This document shows, in pieces, positions 23,274-32,611 of a stretch of DNA of 42,253 nt. The stretch is taken from positions 1 through 42,253 of the forward strand of contig JACZJI010000143.1 in assembly GCA_014860665.1 (NCBI GenBank). The letters are read 5' to 3'. The position numbers and the translations under genes were made by a program. This DNA is from Bacteroidales bacterium (GTDB lineage Bacteria; Bacteroidota; Bacteroidia; Bacteroidales; F082). The notes under the pieces are model-generated. The model did no database searches and was not told the origin of the DNA. It saw only the letters and a program-made list of their open reading frames with translations. The first letter of the stretch is position 1, and every line of letters begins with the position of its first letter.

Positions 23274-24743
23274 ATGAAAAAGTTGTTTTTGATTATAGCC
23301 TTAGCAGGCTTTTGGGGCTCCTTATATTCACAATCAGCTGAAGATGCCTTAATCTATTCCCAGACATTTTACACGGGAACAGCCCGAAGCATGGCTATGG
23401 GAGGGGCATTCGGCGCATTGGGAGCTGATCTTTCAGTTGCAAGTACCAACCCGGCTGGGATGGGGCTTTATCGATTCAGTGAATATTCAATTACACCCGC
23501 ATTTAATTTCAATAGTGCTCACTCCCTGTACAATGGAGTTGGAATGGACGATAACGAAATTAATGTAGGGATTGATAATTTAGGATTTGTTTCTTCCAGA
23601 AAAATCGGGGACAAAAATCAAAAAGGGTGGAAATATGTCCAGTTTGCTTTTGGGATGAATAAAATGAATGGATTTAACTCCAGCATCGATATGCAGGGGC
23701 CAAATGCAGTAAACTCAAGACTGGATACATATATTTCGAATGCTGACGGAATTAACTATAATGACATTGCCAATAACACAAACAACAACTATACTTACTT
23801 TCTACAACCAGCCTGGGACCTTTATTTGATAGACACCATTCCGAACCATTCTGATATGTACTATAGTCCGGTTCCCTACGGTGGTACCTATCAAAGGCTA
23901 TTGTTGAATAAGTCAGGGGCCGTTAACCAATGGTTTTTTACGGTTTCTGCCAATTATGACAATATATTATATGTTGGTGCCACACTCGGATTTAATTCTT
24001 TAAAGTACGTAAGTAATTCTTATTACTCAGAAGTTGATGCTGCAGATACGATTCCGTATTTTAACAGTTGGGGTGTAGATGAGAAAGTGGAGACCAGCGG
24101 GACCGGCGTTAACCTGAAACTGGGGGTTATTGTACAGCCTGCAAATTGGCTGAGAATCGGTTTAGCATTCCATACGCCAACTTATTACTGGAATATGAAT
24201 GACACGTGGCAGACAAATACCCATGCTGATTTAGGCTGGACTTCTCCAAGTTCCATTTCTTCACCGGTAGGAAACTTCAGTTATACACTTACTACACCAA
24301 TGAAAATTTTGGGCGACGTAGGCATTATTATTGGCAATTATGGATCAATCTCTGCTGAGTACGAAAGGGTGGATTATTCAACCATGAAATTCAATTCTTC
24401 TGATTATAATTTTGCCACTGAAAACAGTAATATCAAAGGCTATTATACAGTAGCAAATAATATCAGGTTAGGTACCGAATGGCGTTTTGGCAACACAGCT
24501 CTCAGAGCAGGTTACGCTTATTACGGAAGCCCCTATGCCAGCAACTTAAATAATGGAGCCAGAAATTCTGTTTCAGGCGGTATAGGATTTCATCTCAACA
24601 ACTATTCTCTTGATTTAGCCTATGTACATTCTGTCCAAAAACAGGATTATTACATGTATGGTAATCAGAATATTACTGTAAATCCAGCCAACAACATTTA
24701 TAAATACAATTCATATGTATTTACCGTAGGCTACAGATTCTAA
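23274..24743 (+). CDS. OmpP1/FadL-like outer-membrane beta-barrel
   Basis: A 489-residue protein with a signal peptide (MKKLFLIIALAGFWGSLYSQ) and a FadL-type start to the mature part: AEDALIYSQTFYTGTARSMAMGGAFGALGADLSVASTNPAGMGLY, with the NPAG motif near residue 62. The rest alternates in barrel fashion and ends in a terminal aromatic (VFTVGYRF). Bacteroidota members are often labelled hemin receptor, but the family match is to hydrophobic-compound porins; substrate is not known. The region around residues 150-200 (NNYTYFLQPAWDLYLIDTIP) is a large extracellular-like loop. Probably co-transcribed with the lipoprotein gene 41 bases upstream; terminates at 24788-24824. Confidence 0.85.
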   Translation: MKKLFLIIALAGFWGSLYSQSAEDALIYSQTFYTGTARSMAMGGAFGALGADLSVASTNPAGMGLYRFSEYSITPAFNFNSAHSLYNGVGMDDNEINVGIDNLGFVSSRKIGDKNQKGWKYVQFAFGMNKMNGFNSSIDMQGPNAVNSRLDTYISNADGINYNDIANNTNNNYTYFLQPAWDLYLIDTIPNHSDMYYSPVPYGGTYQRLLLNKSGAVNQWFFTVSANYDNILYVGATLGFNSLKYVSNSYYSEVDAADTIPYFNSWGVDEKVETSGTGVNLKLGVIVQPANWLRIGLAFHTPTYYWNMNDTWQTNTHADLGWTSPSSISSPVGNFSYTLTTPMKILGDVGIIIGNYGSISAEYERVDYSTMKFNSSDYNFATENSNIKGYYTVANNIRLGTEWRFGNTALRAGYAYYGSPYASNLNNGARNSVSGGIGFHLNNYSLDLAYVHSVQKQDYYMYGNQNITVNPANNIYKYNSYVFTVGYRF

Positions 24744-24787
24744 ACTACGACAGGAAAATTTCTTCTATTCTTATAATAATTCGACAG

Positions 24788-24829
24788 GCCGTAAATCAGA
24801 AGTGAGAAACTTCTGATTTACGGCTTTCT
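24788..24829. terminator. Strong terminator between converging genes
   Basis: GCCGTAAATCAGAAGT (24788-24803) and ACTTCTGATTTACGGC (24809-24824) are exact reverse complements around a 5-base loop, followed by TTTCTTTTT. It sits between the OmpP1-like and TPR-like genes, which converge. Confidence 0.88.
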
Positions 24830-24845
24830 TTTTATCTAATTGCTT

Positions 24846-26330
24846 TTATTTATTCTGGATTCGCATTAGCGACTCTTTAGCCTCTCCGCAGATACTGGTG
24901 TGGTATTCGTCAAAGTTCAGGTTCAGGCACTTTTTGTAATATTTCCTTGCAAGGCTCAGACTATCTTCAGATTCATATATTCTTCCTAGCATCAGTGAAG
25001 AATTAGCAGCAAAATATCGTAGTGAATTTTGTCCCTCCTGCAAAGTCTTTTTATACCAAACCTTGGCATCCCCTATTCTTCCTTCCTTTTCATCTATCCT
25101 GCCGTAACGGTAAGTTCTTTCCAGAGCTTCTTCCAATGATAACTCTGAAGCCTGCATCCCATTCAAAATCTGCTCTGCCCGCTGATAGTATCCTCCGTCA
25201 AACAGTATCCTAACATTCAACAAGGGGAAATTCGGTACTTTGTGGGCTTTTGCCTCCAATAGCGCTTGTTTATCTGCATCCACAATCTGGCTTCCTTTCA
25301 CAAGTACTGAATCCATATTCTGAAAATAACCGGCTGTATCTCCTTTGAGAAAATCAATCCAGGCAAGTTTTCTCCAGGCATCTTTTACATAGTTGATCCC
25401 TTTAAAATTTCTCAGGAAAATCCGGTAATATGTTGCTGCATTAAAGTCAAGTTTTCTAAGCAGACACTCACCATGCAAATAATCAAGATAGTAAAACCTG
25501 TAATAATTATGGTTATCGCCCATTTGTGAAATAATTTTCAAGGCTGCATCATTCTGTCCATGTCGCATTAAAATGTCTACTTTCAGATAAGCCAGCATCA
25601 TATTATTTGTATCCATTCGGTTCAGCTCATTCGATAACTTATCCAACGCCTGCTGATTGGGGGAAAGGTTCAATTCGATGAAGCCAAGAAAAAACAGTGC
25701 CTCATTCCTAAGATAGGAATAGTTTGCATCAAGGTTACTTTTTTCCAACACGCGATAGATTTCAGCTTTTCCTTGTTCAACACTCCCCTTCATTGAAATA
25801 ATCTTCAGCATCCACTGGTATTGTGACGGGACTACACCAATCATTACATGAAGTACGCCCAGCGTTATTTCATCCGGAAGAAAACCCGGGAACTGCTGCT
25901 GATTGTCTGTTATCAATCTGTATGCCTTGTTGATTTGCCAGGCTCCGCGAAAATATTGTCCAAATTTCAGCCGCGCAAGTGCCCACTGCAGGTTCATATT
26001 CGCCAACAGCAAATTCTTATAAGGGTTGTTATCCGGCAGATCCGCTATTCTTTGATATCTTTCAGGGAAAAGATTATCAACTTTTTGAAACGAATTAATA
26101 TCCTCGCTAATAAAAATTCGGATAAAATCACTGTAATTCTCAAGATAATCTACAAAAACATTTTCAGGATCACTTTGCCGCTCGCTTTTCAGGATCTTGC
26201 TTGCACTGTCAAGCTTAAGTGCAAGAACGTCCTCATACGCTTTCTTCATTGGTGCATTTATTACGACTTGCTGAGCAGGCATAATTCCGAAAAAAAAACA
26301 AGATAAAATAACCAGGGAGAGTTTCTTCAT
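24846..26330 (-). CDS. Exported TPR-like helical repeat protein
   Basis: A 494-residue protein with a signal peptide (MKKLSLVILSCFFFGIMPAQ, likely cleaved at AQ) and then an almost wholly helical chain. Several 34-residue-like units are visible, best at the C-terminus: YYQRAEQILNGMQ, DAKVWYKKTLQEGQNSLRYFAANSSLMLGRIY, and SLSLARKYYKKCLNL, all TPR-like A/B helix patterns. No enzyme motif is seen. It is likely a periplasmic scaffold or binding protein. It is a single gene that converges on the OmpP1-like gene across the 24788-24824 terminator; the 298 bases on its other side lead to nadK. Specific role unknown. Confidence 0.8.
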   Translation of the reverse strand: MKKLSLVILSCFFFGIMPAQQVVINAPMKKAYEDVLALKLDSASKILKSERQSDPENVFVDYLENYSDFIRIFISEDINSFQKVDNLFPERYQRIADLPDNNPYKNLLLANMNLQWALARLKFGQYFRGAWQINKAYRLITDNQQQFPGFLPDEITLGVLHVMIGVVPSQYQWMLKIISMKGSVEQGKAEIYRVLEKSNLDANYSYLRNEALFFLGFIELNLSPNQQALDKLSNELNRMDTNNMMLAYLKVDILMRHGQNDAALKIISQMGDNHNYYRFYYLDYLHGECLLRKLDFNAATYYRIFLRNFKGINYVKDAWRKLAWIDFLKGDTAGYFQNMDSVLVKGSQIVDADKQALLEAKAHKVPNFPLLNVRILFDGGYYQRAEQILNGMQASELSLEEALERTYRYGRIDEKEGRIGDAKVWYKKTLQEGQNSLRYFAANSSLMLGRIYESEDSLSLARKYYKKCLNLNFDEYHTSICGEAKESLMRIQNK

Positions 26331-26628
26331 AAACTTATTCTTATCAAAAACTTAAAGTATTATTTGAGGGCATTATAATGAAATTTTATCACCTTATAAA
26401 AAGTCTGTTTTTAAAAAAATCATGTCAGTTTTTCATCTAAAAGCAAAAAAAAAGTTAAAAAATTCGAGACGTTATAGTTCACCATATTGGCTCAACCCTT
26501 CGTAAAACATTTGTTTATATGGGTTAACAAAACTTAAAAGACTTAAAATTATGCGACCGCTACCAAATAAAGCTGCTAAAATATTGATTTTTTAAACTAC
26601 ATTTGCCTGCAAACAACGCCCGTTTTCC

Positions 26629-27504
26629 ATGAAAATTGTAGTCTTTGGCAAGCAACTAGAAGAAACACACATACCTTATCTTAAAGAATTATTTGATGAA
26701 TTACATCATCGAAAAGCTGAGGTTTTAGTTTACAGGCCTTACTATGAAAAGCTTACCAGGAAGATAAGATTTGCCTCAGAACCTGAAATCTTTTCCAACA
26801 TGGAAGATATCAAAGGACTTGATTTCTTGTTTTCAATAGGCGGCGACGGAACATTGCTCGACTCTGTTCCTTTTGTGCGTGATTCCAATACACCAATCCT
26901 TGGAATTAACCTGGGGCGTTTAGGGTTTTTATCTTCGATTTCGAAATTTGAACTTCGTCAGGCAATCGAATATATTTACAATAACAATTTCACGCTGGAC
27001 CAACGTGCTTTATTGCAACTAAAAAAACCTGATAATTTGTTTGGTGACTTAAATTTCGCACTGAATGACGCCACCGTATACAGGAACAATAAAACATCGC
27101 TTGTTGCGGTTCATGTATATGTTGATGACCTGTTTTTAAACACTTATTGGGGCGACGGACTTATCATTTCAACGCCTACGGGGTCCACGGCGTATTCGTT
27201 AAGTGTAGGAGGGCCGATCATTACACCAGGCTCCGAAAATTTTGTCATTGCACCTATTGCATCGCACAATTTAACTGTTCGGCCAATCGTTATTTCAGAC
27301 AAAAGTTCCATTAAATTAAAAATAGAAGGAAGGGAAAATACGTACTTAATGGCTATGGATTCCCGGTTGGCCACGATCAAGAAAACTGAAGAAATTATAC
27401 TTGGCAAGAGCGATTTTAAAATAAACCTGGTCAGGATGCCTGGACATAACTTTTTCTCCACCATTAGAGAAAAACTGTTCTGGGGGGTAGACATCCGAAA
27501 TTAG
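26629..27504 (+). CDS. nadK: NAD kinase
   Basis: A 291-residue ATP-NAD kinase. SIGGDGTLLDS has the GGDGT motif at residues 71-75; GINLGRLGFLS, ALNDATVYR, YWGDGLIISTPTGSTAYSLSVGGPI and APIASHNLTVRPIVI are the later conserved blocks of the family. It phosphorylates NAD to NADP. A -7 element TACATTTG lies at 26598-26605, 23 bases before the ATG; a TTG at the proper distance is not seen. porG follows after about 60 bases and the run nadK-porG-uppS-bamA is all on the plus strand without an internal terminator, so it is probably one transcript. Confidence 0.95.
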   Translation: MKIVVFGKQLEETHIPYLKELFDELHHRKAEVLVYRPYYEKLTRKIRFASEPEIFSNMEDIKGLDFLFSIGGDGTLLDSVPFVRDSNTPILGINLGRLGFLSSISKFELRQAIEYIYNNNFTLDQRALLQLKKPDNLFGDLNFALNDATVYRNNKTSLVAVHVYVDDLFLNTYWGDGLIISTPTGSTAYSLSVGGPIITPGSENFVIAPIASHNLTVRPIVISDKSSIKLKIEGRENTYLMAMDSRLATIKKTEEIILGKSDFKINLVRMPGHNFFSTIREKLFWGVDIRN

Positions 27505-27566
27505 AAGTCAGAATTGATAAAAAAATGATAAATTTGCCGCTCAAAATCAGGGACAAGCGTAGGTCT

Positions 27567-28268
27567 ATGAAAGATGTTTGCCAAAAGCAATGTTCATACA
27601 TTGTTGTTGTTATGTTGGTAGGTATGGTCTTTCCGCTTGAATTGCAGGCTCAACAATCTGTTGAGGTTGGAATTCTTGGCGGTATGGCATACTATAATGG
27701 TGACATCAATCCTGGAAAACCTTTTGTAAAGCCGCAGGCAACTTTTGGTGTATTGGCAAGATATAATTTTAATGACAGGTGGACGGTTAAAGGGTCTTTT
27801 ACCCATGGATCAGTTACAGCAAAGGGTTTTGTTCCTACTCCGGATAACAGTAGCATTATGGGGGTCAATTTTTCTACCAACATTGACGAACTTGCATTAA
27901 CAGGTGAATTTAATTTCTGGAAATACGAAACAGGAAACAATTTTCGCCGAATGTCTCCCTATATTATGGGTGGGGGTGGACTTTTTCATTACCATGGTAG
28001 CGTTTTTAAGGACACTGATTATAGTAATTACAGTGGTTTTAGTCCTGCATTGATTTTTGGATTTGGATTTAAATACAGCCTAACTAAAAAATTAGGATTA
28101 GCAGCCGAATGGGGCATGAGAAAAACGTTTACCGACAACCTTGATAATGTAAGTTATCCTTATGCAACAAATCTGAATGAAAAAGACTGGTATAATTTTA
28201 CTGTTGCCAGCCTTACATATAAAATCGACCTGACGCGCCCTATGAGTTGTAAAAATTTAACGTGGTAA
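27567..28268 (+). CDS. porG: PorG-like outer-membrane protein (DUF6089), type IX secretion associated
   Basis: A 233-residue outer-membrane barrel protein. The start is taken at 27567 (MKDVCQKQCSYIVVVMLVGMVFP), which gives a signal peptide ending near LQAQ; the frame itself opens 14 residues earlier. The mature protein begins QSVEVGILGGMAYYNGDINP and continues with paired barrel strands, as in DUF6089/PorG. In Porphyromonas gingivalis PorG (PG0189) is needed for type IX secretion and sits directly before uppS and bamA, the same order as here. The assignment rests on family resemblance plus this gene order. It is 6 bases before uppS. Other type IX genes (porV, porU, gldKLMN) are not in the window. 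Confidence 0.85.
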   Translation: MKDVCQKQCSYIVVVMLVGMVFPLELQAQQSVEVGILGGMAYYNGDINPGKPFVKPQATFGVLARYNFNDRWTVKGSFTHGSVTAKGFVPTPDNSSIMGVNFSTNIDELALTGEFNFWKYETGNNFRRMSPYIMGGGGLFHYHGSVFKDTDYSNYSGFSPALIFGFGFKYSLTKKLGLAAEWGMRKTFTDNLDNVSYPYATNLNEKDWYNFTVASLTYKIDLTRPMSCKNLTW

Positions 28269-28274
28269 TTAAGA

Positions 28275-29036
28275 ATGGATTATCTGAATCGCATCAATAA
28301 GGAGAAACTGCCGAAACACGTTGCCATTGTCATGGATGGAAACGGACGGTGGGCCCATCAGCATGGGGAAGATCGCGTTTTCGGACATCACAAAGGCGTG
28401 GATGCTGTTCGCAAAATAATGGAAGCAGCGGCAGAGCTGGGCATCAAGTACCTGACATTGTATACTTTCTCGAAGGAGAACTGGAACCGCCCCAAAGAAG
28501 AAGTAGATGCTCTCATGGAGCTGTTTCTGGAAACCATAGAAAAGGAAATCCCTACACTGAATAATAACAACATACGTCTTTTTTCCATCGGCGACATCGA
28601 CAGCCTTCCGAAGAAAAACCGGGAAAAATTGTTGAGCACCATCGATCAAACCAGCCACAACAATAAAATGACACTTACTTTGGCAATAAGTTACAGTGGC
28701 CGGTGGGAGATCGTCAATGCAGTGAAAAAGATCTGTGAAGACTATAAACAAGGAAAGGTAACACCGGAAAAACTAAACGATACTATGTTTTCAGGTTACC
28801 TGGCGACCGCGAATATGCCTGAACCCGAATTGATCATCAGAACAAGCGGGGAGCAGCGCATTAGTAACTTCTTACTTTGGCAGCTGGCCTACTCGGAGTT
28901 GTACTTTTCGCCTAAATACTGGCCTGCTTTTACAGCAAATGATTTTTACAAAGCCATCCTGGAATACCAAAACAGGGAAAGAAGATTTGGTTTAACAAGT
29001 GAGCAATTAAAATTTGAAGAACGGAATGAAGATTAG
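28275..29036 (+). CDS. uppS: Undecaprenyl diphosphate synthase (cis-prenyltransferase)
   Basis: A 253-residue cis-prenyltransferase. HVAIVMDGNGRWA holds the catalytic Asp21; LTLYTFSKENWNRPKEEVDALM and the C-terminal ELIIRTSGEQRISNFLLWQLAYSELYF are family signatures. It makes the C55 lipid carrier for cell-wall, O-antigen and capsule precursors. The last 11 bases overlap the start of bamA, suggesting translational coupling. The neighbours porG and bamA place it in an envelope-biogenesis operon, as in other Bacteroidota. Confidence 0.97.
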   Translation: MDYLNRINKEKLPKHVAIVMDGNGRWAHQHGEDRVFGHHKGVDAVRKIMEAAAELGIKYLTLYTFSKENWNRPKEEVDALMELFLETIEKEIPTLNNNNIRLFSIGDIDSLPKKNREKLLSTIDQTSHNNKMTLTLAISYSGRWEIVNAVKKICEDYKQGKVTPEKLNDTMFSGYLATANMPEPELIIRTSGEQRISNFLLWQLAYSELYFSPKYWPAFTANDFYKAILEYQNRERRFGLTSEQLKFEERNED

Positions 29037-31692
29037 CACAAAGAGCCGGTTTTGGCTTTTACTTTTTATTGGTACGCTCCTAGCAATTCCCGGAGTGAAA
29101 GCCCAGGTTACCTCTGACAGTTTACAATCACTAAATCTGAGTTACAATAACCCCCAATCTTATATTTTAGGAGGAGTTACTGTTTCAGGAAATAGCTATA
29201 TCGATAAGTCAGTTGTCGTTATGCTTTCGGATTTGGAAGTTGGGAAATCCATCAAAGTGCCTGGAGACGATGTGACTGACGCTATCAGAAAATTATGGAA
29301 ACAAGGGCTTTTTGATGATATTCGAATTTCGGCTACAAAAGTTGTAAACGACACCATTTATCTCAATATTTATCTTGATGAAAAACCCCGTCTCGCAGAG
29401 TATACTTTTTCTGGAATCAAAAAATCCGCTCAATCGGATTTGAAAGATAAAATTAATCTGACTCGCGGCGATGTGGTTACTGACCATCTTCTAACCCGCA
29501 CTGCCAGGATCATTAAAGATTATTACAAAGGAAAAGGATTTCTTAATACTGATGTCAACATTACAGAAACCAAAGCCGGTGCCAGAACCTCCAGCAGCCA
29601 TTTGGTTAACCTCAATATTCACGTTAAGAAAAATGCCAGGGTAAAAATTGCCGAAATAAACATCTTTGGCAACAAAGCTTTCTCGGCTGAAAAAGTGAAG
29701 AAAGCTATGAAAGACACAAAAGAAATGGGGCGTTTGAGACCTCTAAGGCCATTGGGAGGGCTGCTTGTAGATGCTACTTCAGACGTCTTTACGCTGCGCT
29801 TTCATAAGTTAAGTGATGATGTCCTTAATTATTTCCTGAAAAACTATAATCCCAGAATTTTCAAAGCTTCAAAATTTGTTGAATCCAAGTTTAATGATGA
29901 TCTTGCCAGTATCGTCACAAGCTATAACAAAGAAGGATTCAGAGATGCTCAGGTCGTAAGGGATTCGATCTATAAAACAAAAGACAACCGCCTTGGTATT
30001 AATATTTACCTTTATGAAGGGCCAAAATATTATTACAGAAAAATTACCTGGGTCGGAAATACTGTTTACCCTTCTAGATTCTTAAGTGAAGTTCTGGGTA
30101 TTAAAGCAGGTGATGTATACAATAAAAAGCTTTTGGAAACCAACCTGGACTACAATGATAAGGGATTCGATGTAAGTAGCCTGTACATGGATAATGGTTA
30201 TCTGTTCTTTAATGCTACTCCTGTAGAAACTTATATTGGGAACGACTCCATCGACTTGCAAATCAGAATTCATGAAGGCAAGCAGGCAAGAATTGATAAG
30301 GTGACCATCACTGGTAATACAAAAACCAATGACCATGTCGCTATTCGTGAACTTCGGACATTACCAGGACAGCTGTTTAACCGTTCCGCTGTTATCCGTT
30401 CAGTACGCGAGCTGGCAAATCTGAAATATTTCGATGCACAAAGCATTAAACCTGATATTAAACCTAATCCGGAAAACGGGACTGTTGATATAAATTATAA
30501 GGTTCAGGAAACTTCTGCAGACCAGATAGAACTTTCCGGCGGTTGGGGTTACGGAAGTATTATCGGAACCATTGGTCTTAGTTTCAACAACTTCTCGTTG
30601 CGAAACTTCTTCCACGGGGATGCATGGAGGCCCATACCTTCGGGTGATGGCCAGAAGTTATCACTCCACTTTCAGACTTATGGAGCAGGTTATATGAACT
30701 GGAATATTGCATTTACTGAACCCTGGTTGGGTGGCAGAAAACCGAATGCATTGACTGTTTCTTATTTCCATTCGATATTTGCATCGACAACAGTTGATCC
30801 AACAACATATGCAACAGTGCCAAGCCGTTTTGCAACTGATGGTTTTTCAATTGGATTAGGAAAACGACTTACATGGCCGGATGACTTTTTCACTTTGGAA
30901 CAATCAGTTAATGTGCAGTTGTATAATCTGGAAAACTACGCCAGCGTATTCAATATAGGTAATGGAAACGGACGATATAACAACATAGCGTATAATATTG
31001 TGTTGGGCCGTAATTCAATAGACCAGCCCATTTTCCCGCAGAGTGGTTCTCAGTTGTCATTCTCACTTCAAATGACTCCGCCTTATTCTCTGTTCTCCAA
31101 AAACAAGGATTATGCTAATATGAGTGATGAACAGAAATACAAATGGATTGAGTACTATAAATGGAAATTTAAAGGAGACTGGTATCTTCCTATAATAAAT
31201 AAATTAATACTCCATCCGGAGATCAGATTTGGATTCCTGGGAGCTTATAACAATAGTTTGGGAGTTACACCATTCGAACGCTTCTATCTTGGCGGTAGTG
31301 GATTATCAGGATACTATAATTACGATGGACGTGAAATCATCGCCATGCGAGGATATTCTGATCAGTCCATCACTCCGATGTATTACAGTAATCAGAACAT
31401 AGGTGGAACAATATTTGCCCGTTATACTTTGGAACTGCGCTATCCTGTTTCGTTGGCTCCGACGTCTACCATTTACGTCCAGGCATTCTTTGAAGCAGGA
31501 AATGACTGGTTAGGAATGAGCCAATTTGATCCGTTCAATGTAAAACGTGCTGCAGGTATCGGAGCAAGAATTTACTTGCCTATGTTTGGAATGTTAGGCC
31601 TTGACTGGGGTTACGGATTCGACCCGATTCCTGGACTTCCATCTGCTAATAAGAGCCAGTTTAGCTTCTCTATGAACAATTCGCTGGATTAA
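29026..31692 (+). CDS. bamA: BamA outer-membrane assembly factor
   Basis: An 888-residue Omp85 protein: a signal peptide (KISTKSRFWLLLFIGTLLAIPGVKAQ), POTRA domains through about residue 500 (for example YILGGVTVSGNSYIDKSVV, RVKIAEINIFGNKAF, and ARIDKVTITGNTKT), and a C-terminal barrel. The barrel has GGSGLSGY and REIIAMRGYSDQSITP near the lid loop and ends FSFSMNNSLD. It folds and inserts outer-membrane barrels. A TTG codon 12 bases upstream extends the frame, but the ATG at 29026, overlapping uppS by 11 bases, gives the proper signal peptide. It is followed by a terminator at 31716-31752. Confidence 0.95.
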   Translation: MKISTKSRFWLLLFIGTLLAIPGVKAQVTSDSLQSLNLSYNNPQSYILGGVTVSGNSYIDKSVVVMLSDLEVGKSIKVPGDDVTDAIRKLWKQGLFDDIRISATKVVNDTIYLNIYLDEKPRLAEYTFSGIKKSAQSDLKDKINLTRGDVVTDHLLTRTARIIKDYYKGKGFLNTDVNITETKAGARTSSSHLVNLNIHVKKNARVKIAEINIFGNKAFSAEKVKKAMKDTKEMGRLRPLRPLGGLLVDATSDVFTLRFHKLSDDVLNYFLKNYNPRIFKASKFVESKFNDDLASIVTSYNKEGFRDAQVVRDSIYKTKDNRLGINIYLYEGPKYYYRKITWVGNTVYPSRFLSEVLGIKAGDVYNKKLLETNLDYNDKGFDVSSLYMDNGYLFFNATPVETYIGNDSIDLQIRIHEGKQARIDKVTITGNTKTNDHVAIRELRTLPGQLFNRSAVIRSVRELANLKYFDAQSIKPDIKPNPENGTVDINYKVQETSADQIELSGGWGYGSIIGTIGLSFNNFSLRNFFHGDAWRPIPSGDGQKLSLHFQTYGAGYMNWNIAFTEPWLGGRKPNALTVSYFHSIFASTTVDPTTYATVPSRFATDGFSIGLGKRLTWPDDFFTLEQSVNVQLYNLENYASVFNIGNGNGRYNNIAYNIVLGRNSIDQPIFPQSGSQLSFSLQMTPPYSLFSKNKDYANMSDEQKYKWIEYYKWKFKGDWYLPIINKLILHPEIRFGFLGAYNNSLGVTPFERFYLGGSGLSGYYNYDGREIIAMRGYSDQSITPMYYSNQNIGGTIFARYTLELRYPVSLAPTSTIYVQAFFEAGNDWLGMSQFDPFNVKRAAGIGARIYLPMFGMLGLDWGYGFDPIPGLPSANKSQFSFSMNNSLD

Positions 31693-31715
31693 AAATCCAT
31701 CATTAGAATAAATTC

Positions 31716-31752
31716 AAAAGCCTTGTCGTTAATAAATGGCAAGGCTTTTTTG
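31716..31752 (+). terminator. Terminator after bamA
   Basis: GCCTTG (31720-31725) and CAAGGC (31740-31745), extended by AAAA and TTTT, pair around a 14-base loop; six Ts follow the stem. It separates the nadK-bamA transcript from the ompH genes, which have their own -7 elements. Confidence 0.75.
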
Positions 31753-31828
31753 TAAATTTTAAAATCTGATTTTCTTGTTGTATTTTTGTGTGAGTTAGCC
31801 TGCTAAAGAAATTGATAAATATCATATT

Positions 31829-32392
31829 ATGAAAAAAGAAAATCTCCGAAAGCTTTTTACAATTGCTTTTGTTCTGATATTGACTGGGATGTCGACCAAA
31901 ACTTTTGCTCAAAAGGAAGCATTTATTGATTCTCAGTATATTTTAAACAATATTCCAGAATATAATGATGCTCAGGAAACGCTGAACAACCTTTCGGCAA
32001 AATGGCAGAAAGAAATTGCAGAAAAACATGATCAGGCACAGGAAATGTACAAAAAATTTCAGGCAGAGTCTATCCTGCTGCCGGCGGATGTTAGAAAAAG
32101 CAGACAAGCCGAAATCGAAAAAGCCGATCAGGAAGTCACAGCTTTGCAAAAAAAATATTTTGGACCAGATGGCGAACTATTCAAAAAACGACAAGAGCTA
32201 ATAGGTCCGATTCAGGAGAAAGTTTACAATGCCATTCAAACTGTTGCAACTACAGAAAACATTGATTTTGTTTTTGATAAAGCAAGCAGTCCGACATTGA
32301 TTTACGGTAATCCCAAATACGATATAAGTGATGCTGTACTTGATGAAGTGGGCAAAGTAATGCAAACGGCAACACCGGCTCAACGCAGGTAA
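31829..32392 (+). CDS. ompH: Skp/OmpH periplasmic chaperone, copy 1
   Basis: A 187-residue protein with a signal peptide (KLFTIAFVLILTGMSTKTFAQ) and the OmpH/Skp form: a short N-terminal strand, AFIDSQYILNNIPEYNDAQETL, a long charged coiled coil (residues about 50-110), and a C-terminal VYNAIQTVATTENIDFVFDKASSPTLIYGNPKYDISDAVL. It would hold unfolded outer-membrane proteins for BamA. A -7 element TATTTTTG lies at 31781-31788. Positioned just after bamA and before a second copy, exactly as in Porphyromonas gingivalis, where the two form a heterocomplex. Confidence 0.92.
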   Translation: MKKENLRKLFTIAFVLILTGMSTKTFAQKEAFIDSQYILNNIPEYNDAQETLNNLSAKWQKEIAEKHDQAQEMYKKFQAESILLPADVRKSRQAEIEKADQEVTALQKKYFGPDGELFKKRQELIGPIQEKVYNAIQTVATTENIDFVFDKASSPTLIYGNPKYDISDAVLDEVGKVMQTATPAQRR

Positions 32393-32507
32393 GTAATTTA
32401 TTCACAATAAAATTATTTGTGTTAAATTAAAATAGCTATTCAGGCTGAAATACAAAAATCTCTTCCTGAGAAAGAATGGAATATCATTCACTTGAAAAAA
32501 AACAGCG

Positions 32508-32526
32508 TTAAATGTCGTACATTTAA
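32508..32526 (+). promoter_or_regulatory. Palindrome ahead of the second ompH, with its -7 element nearby
   Basis: TTAAATGT (32508-32515) and ACATTTAA (32519-32526) are exact reverse complements across a 3-base spacer. The -7 element TACATTTG of the second ompH is at 32562-32569, 36 bases downstream, so the palindrome lies where an upstream activator would bind. No regulator family is assigned. Confidence 0.4.
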
Positions 32527-32611
32527 GGATTTTTATGATCTTTCACAACTAAAAAATTTTTTACATTTGTGCATTGGAATTTGGATAAACAATTAATAAA
32601 TAATAATTTAA

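Noticed and set aside
26551..26595. Short frame ATG...TAA of 14 codons upstream of nadK
   Set aside because: Could be a leader peptide, but it is mostly upstream of the -7 element at 26598-26605 and has no supporting feature.
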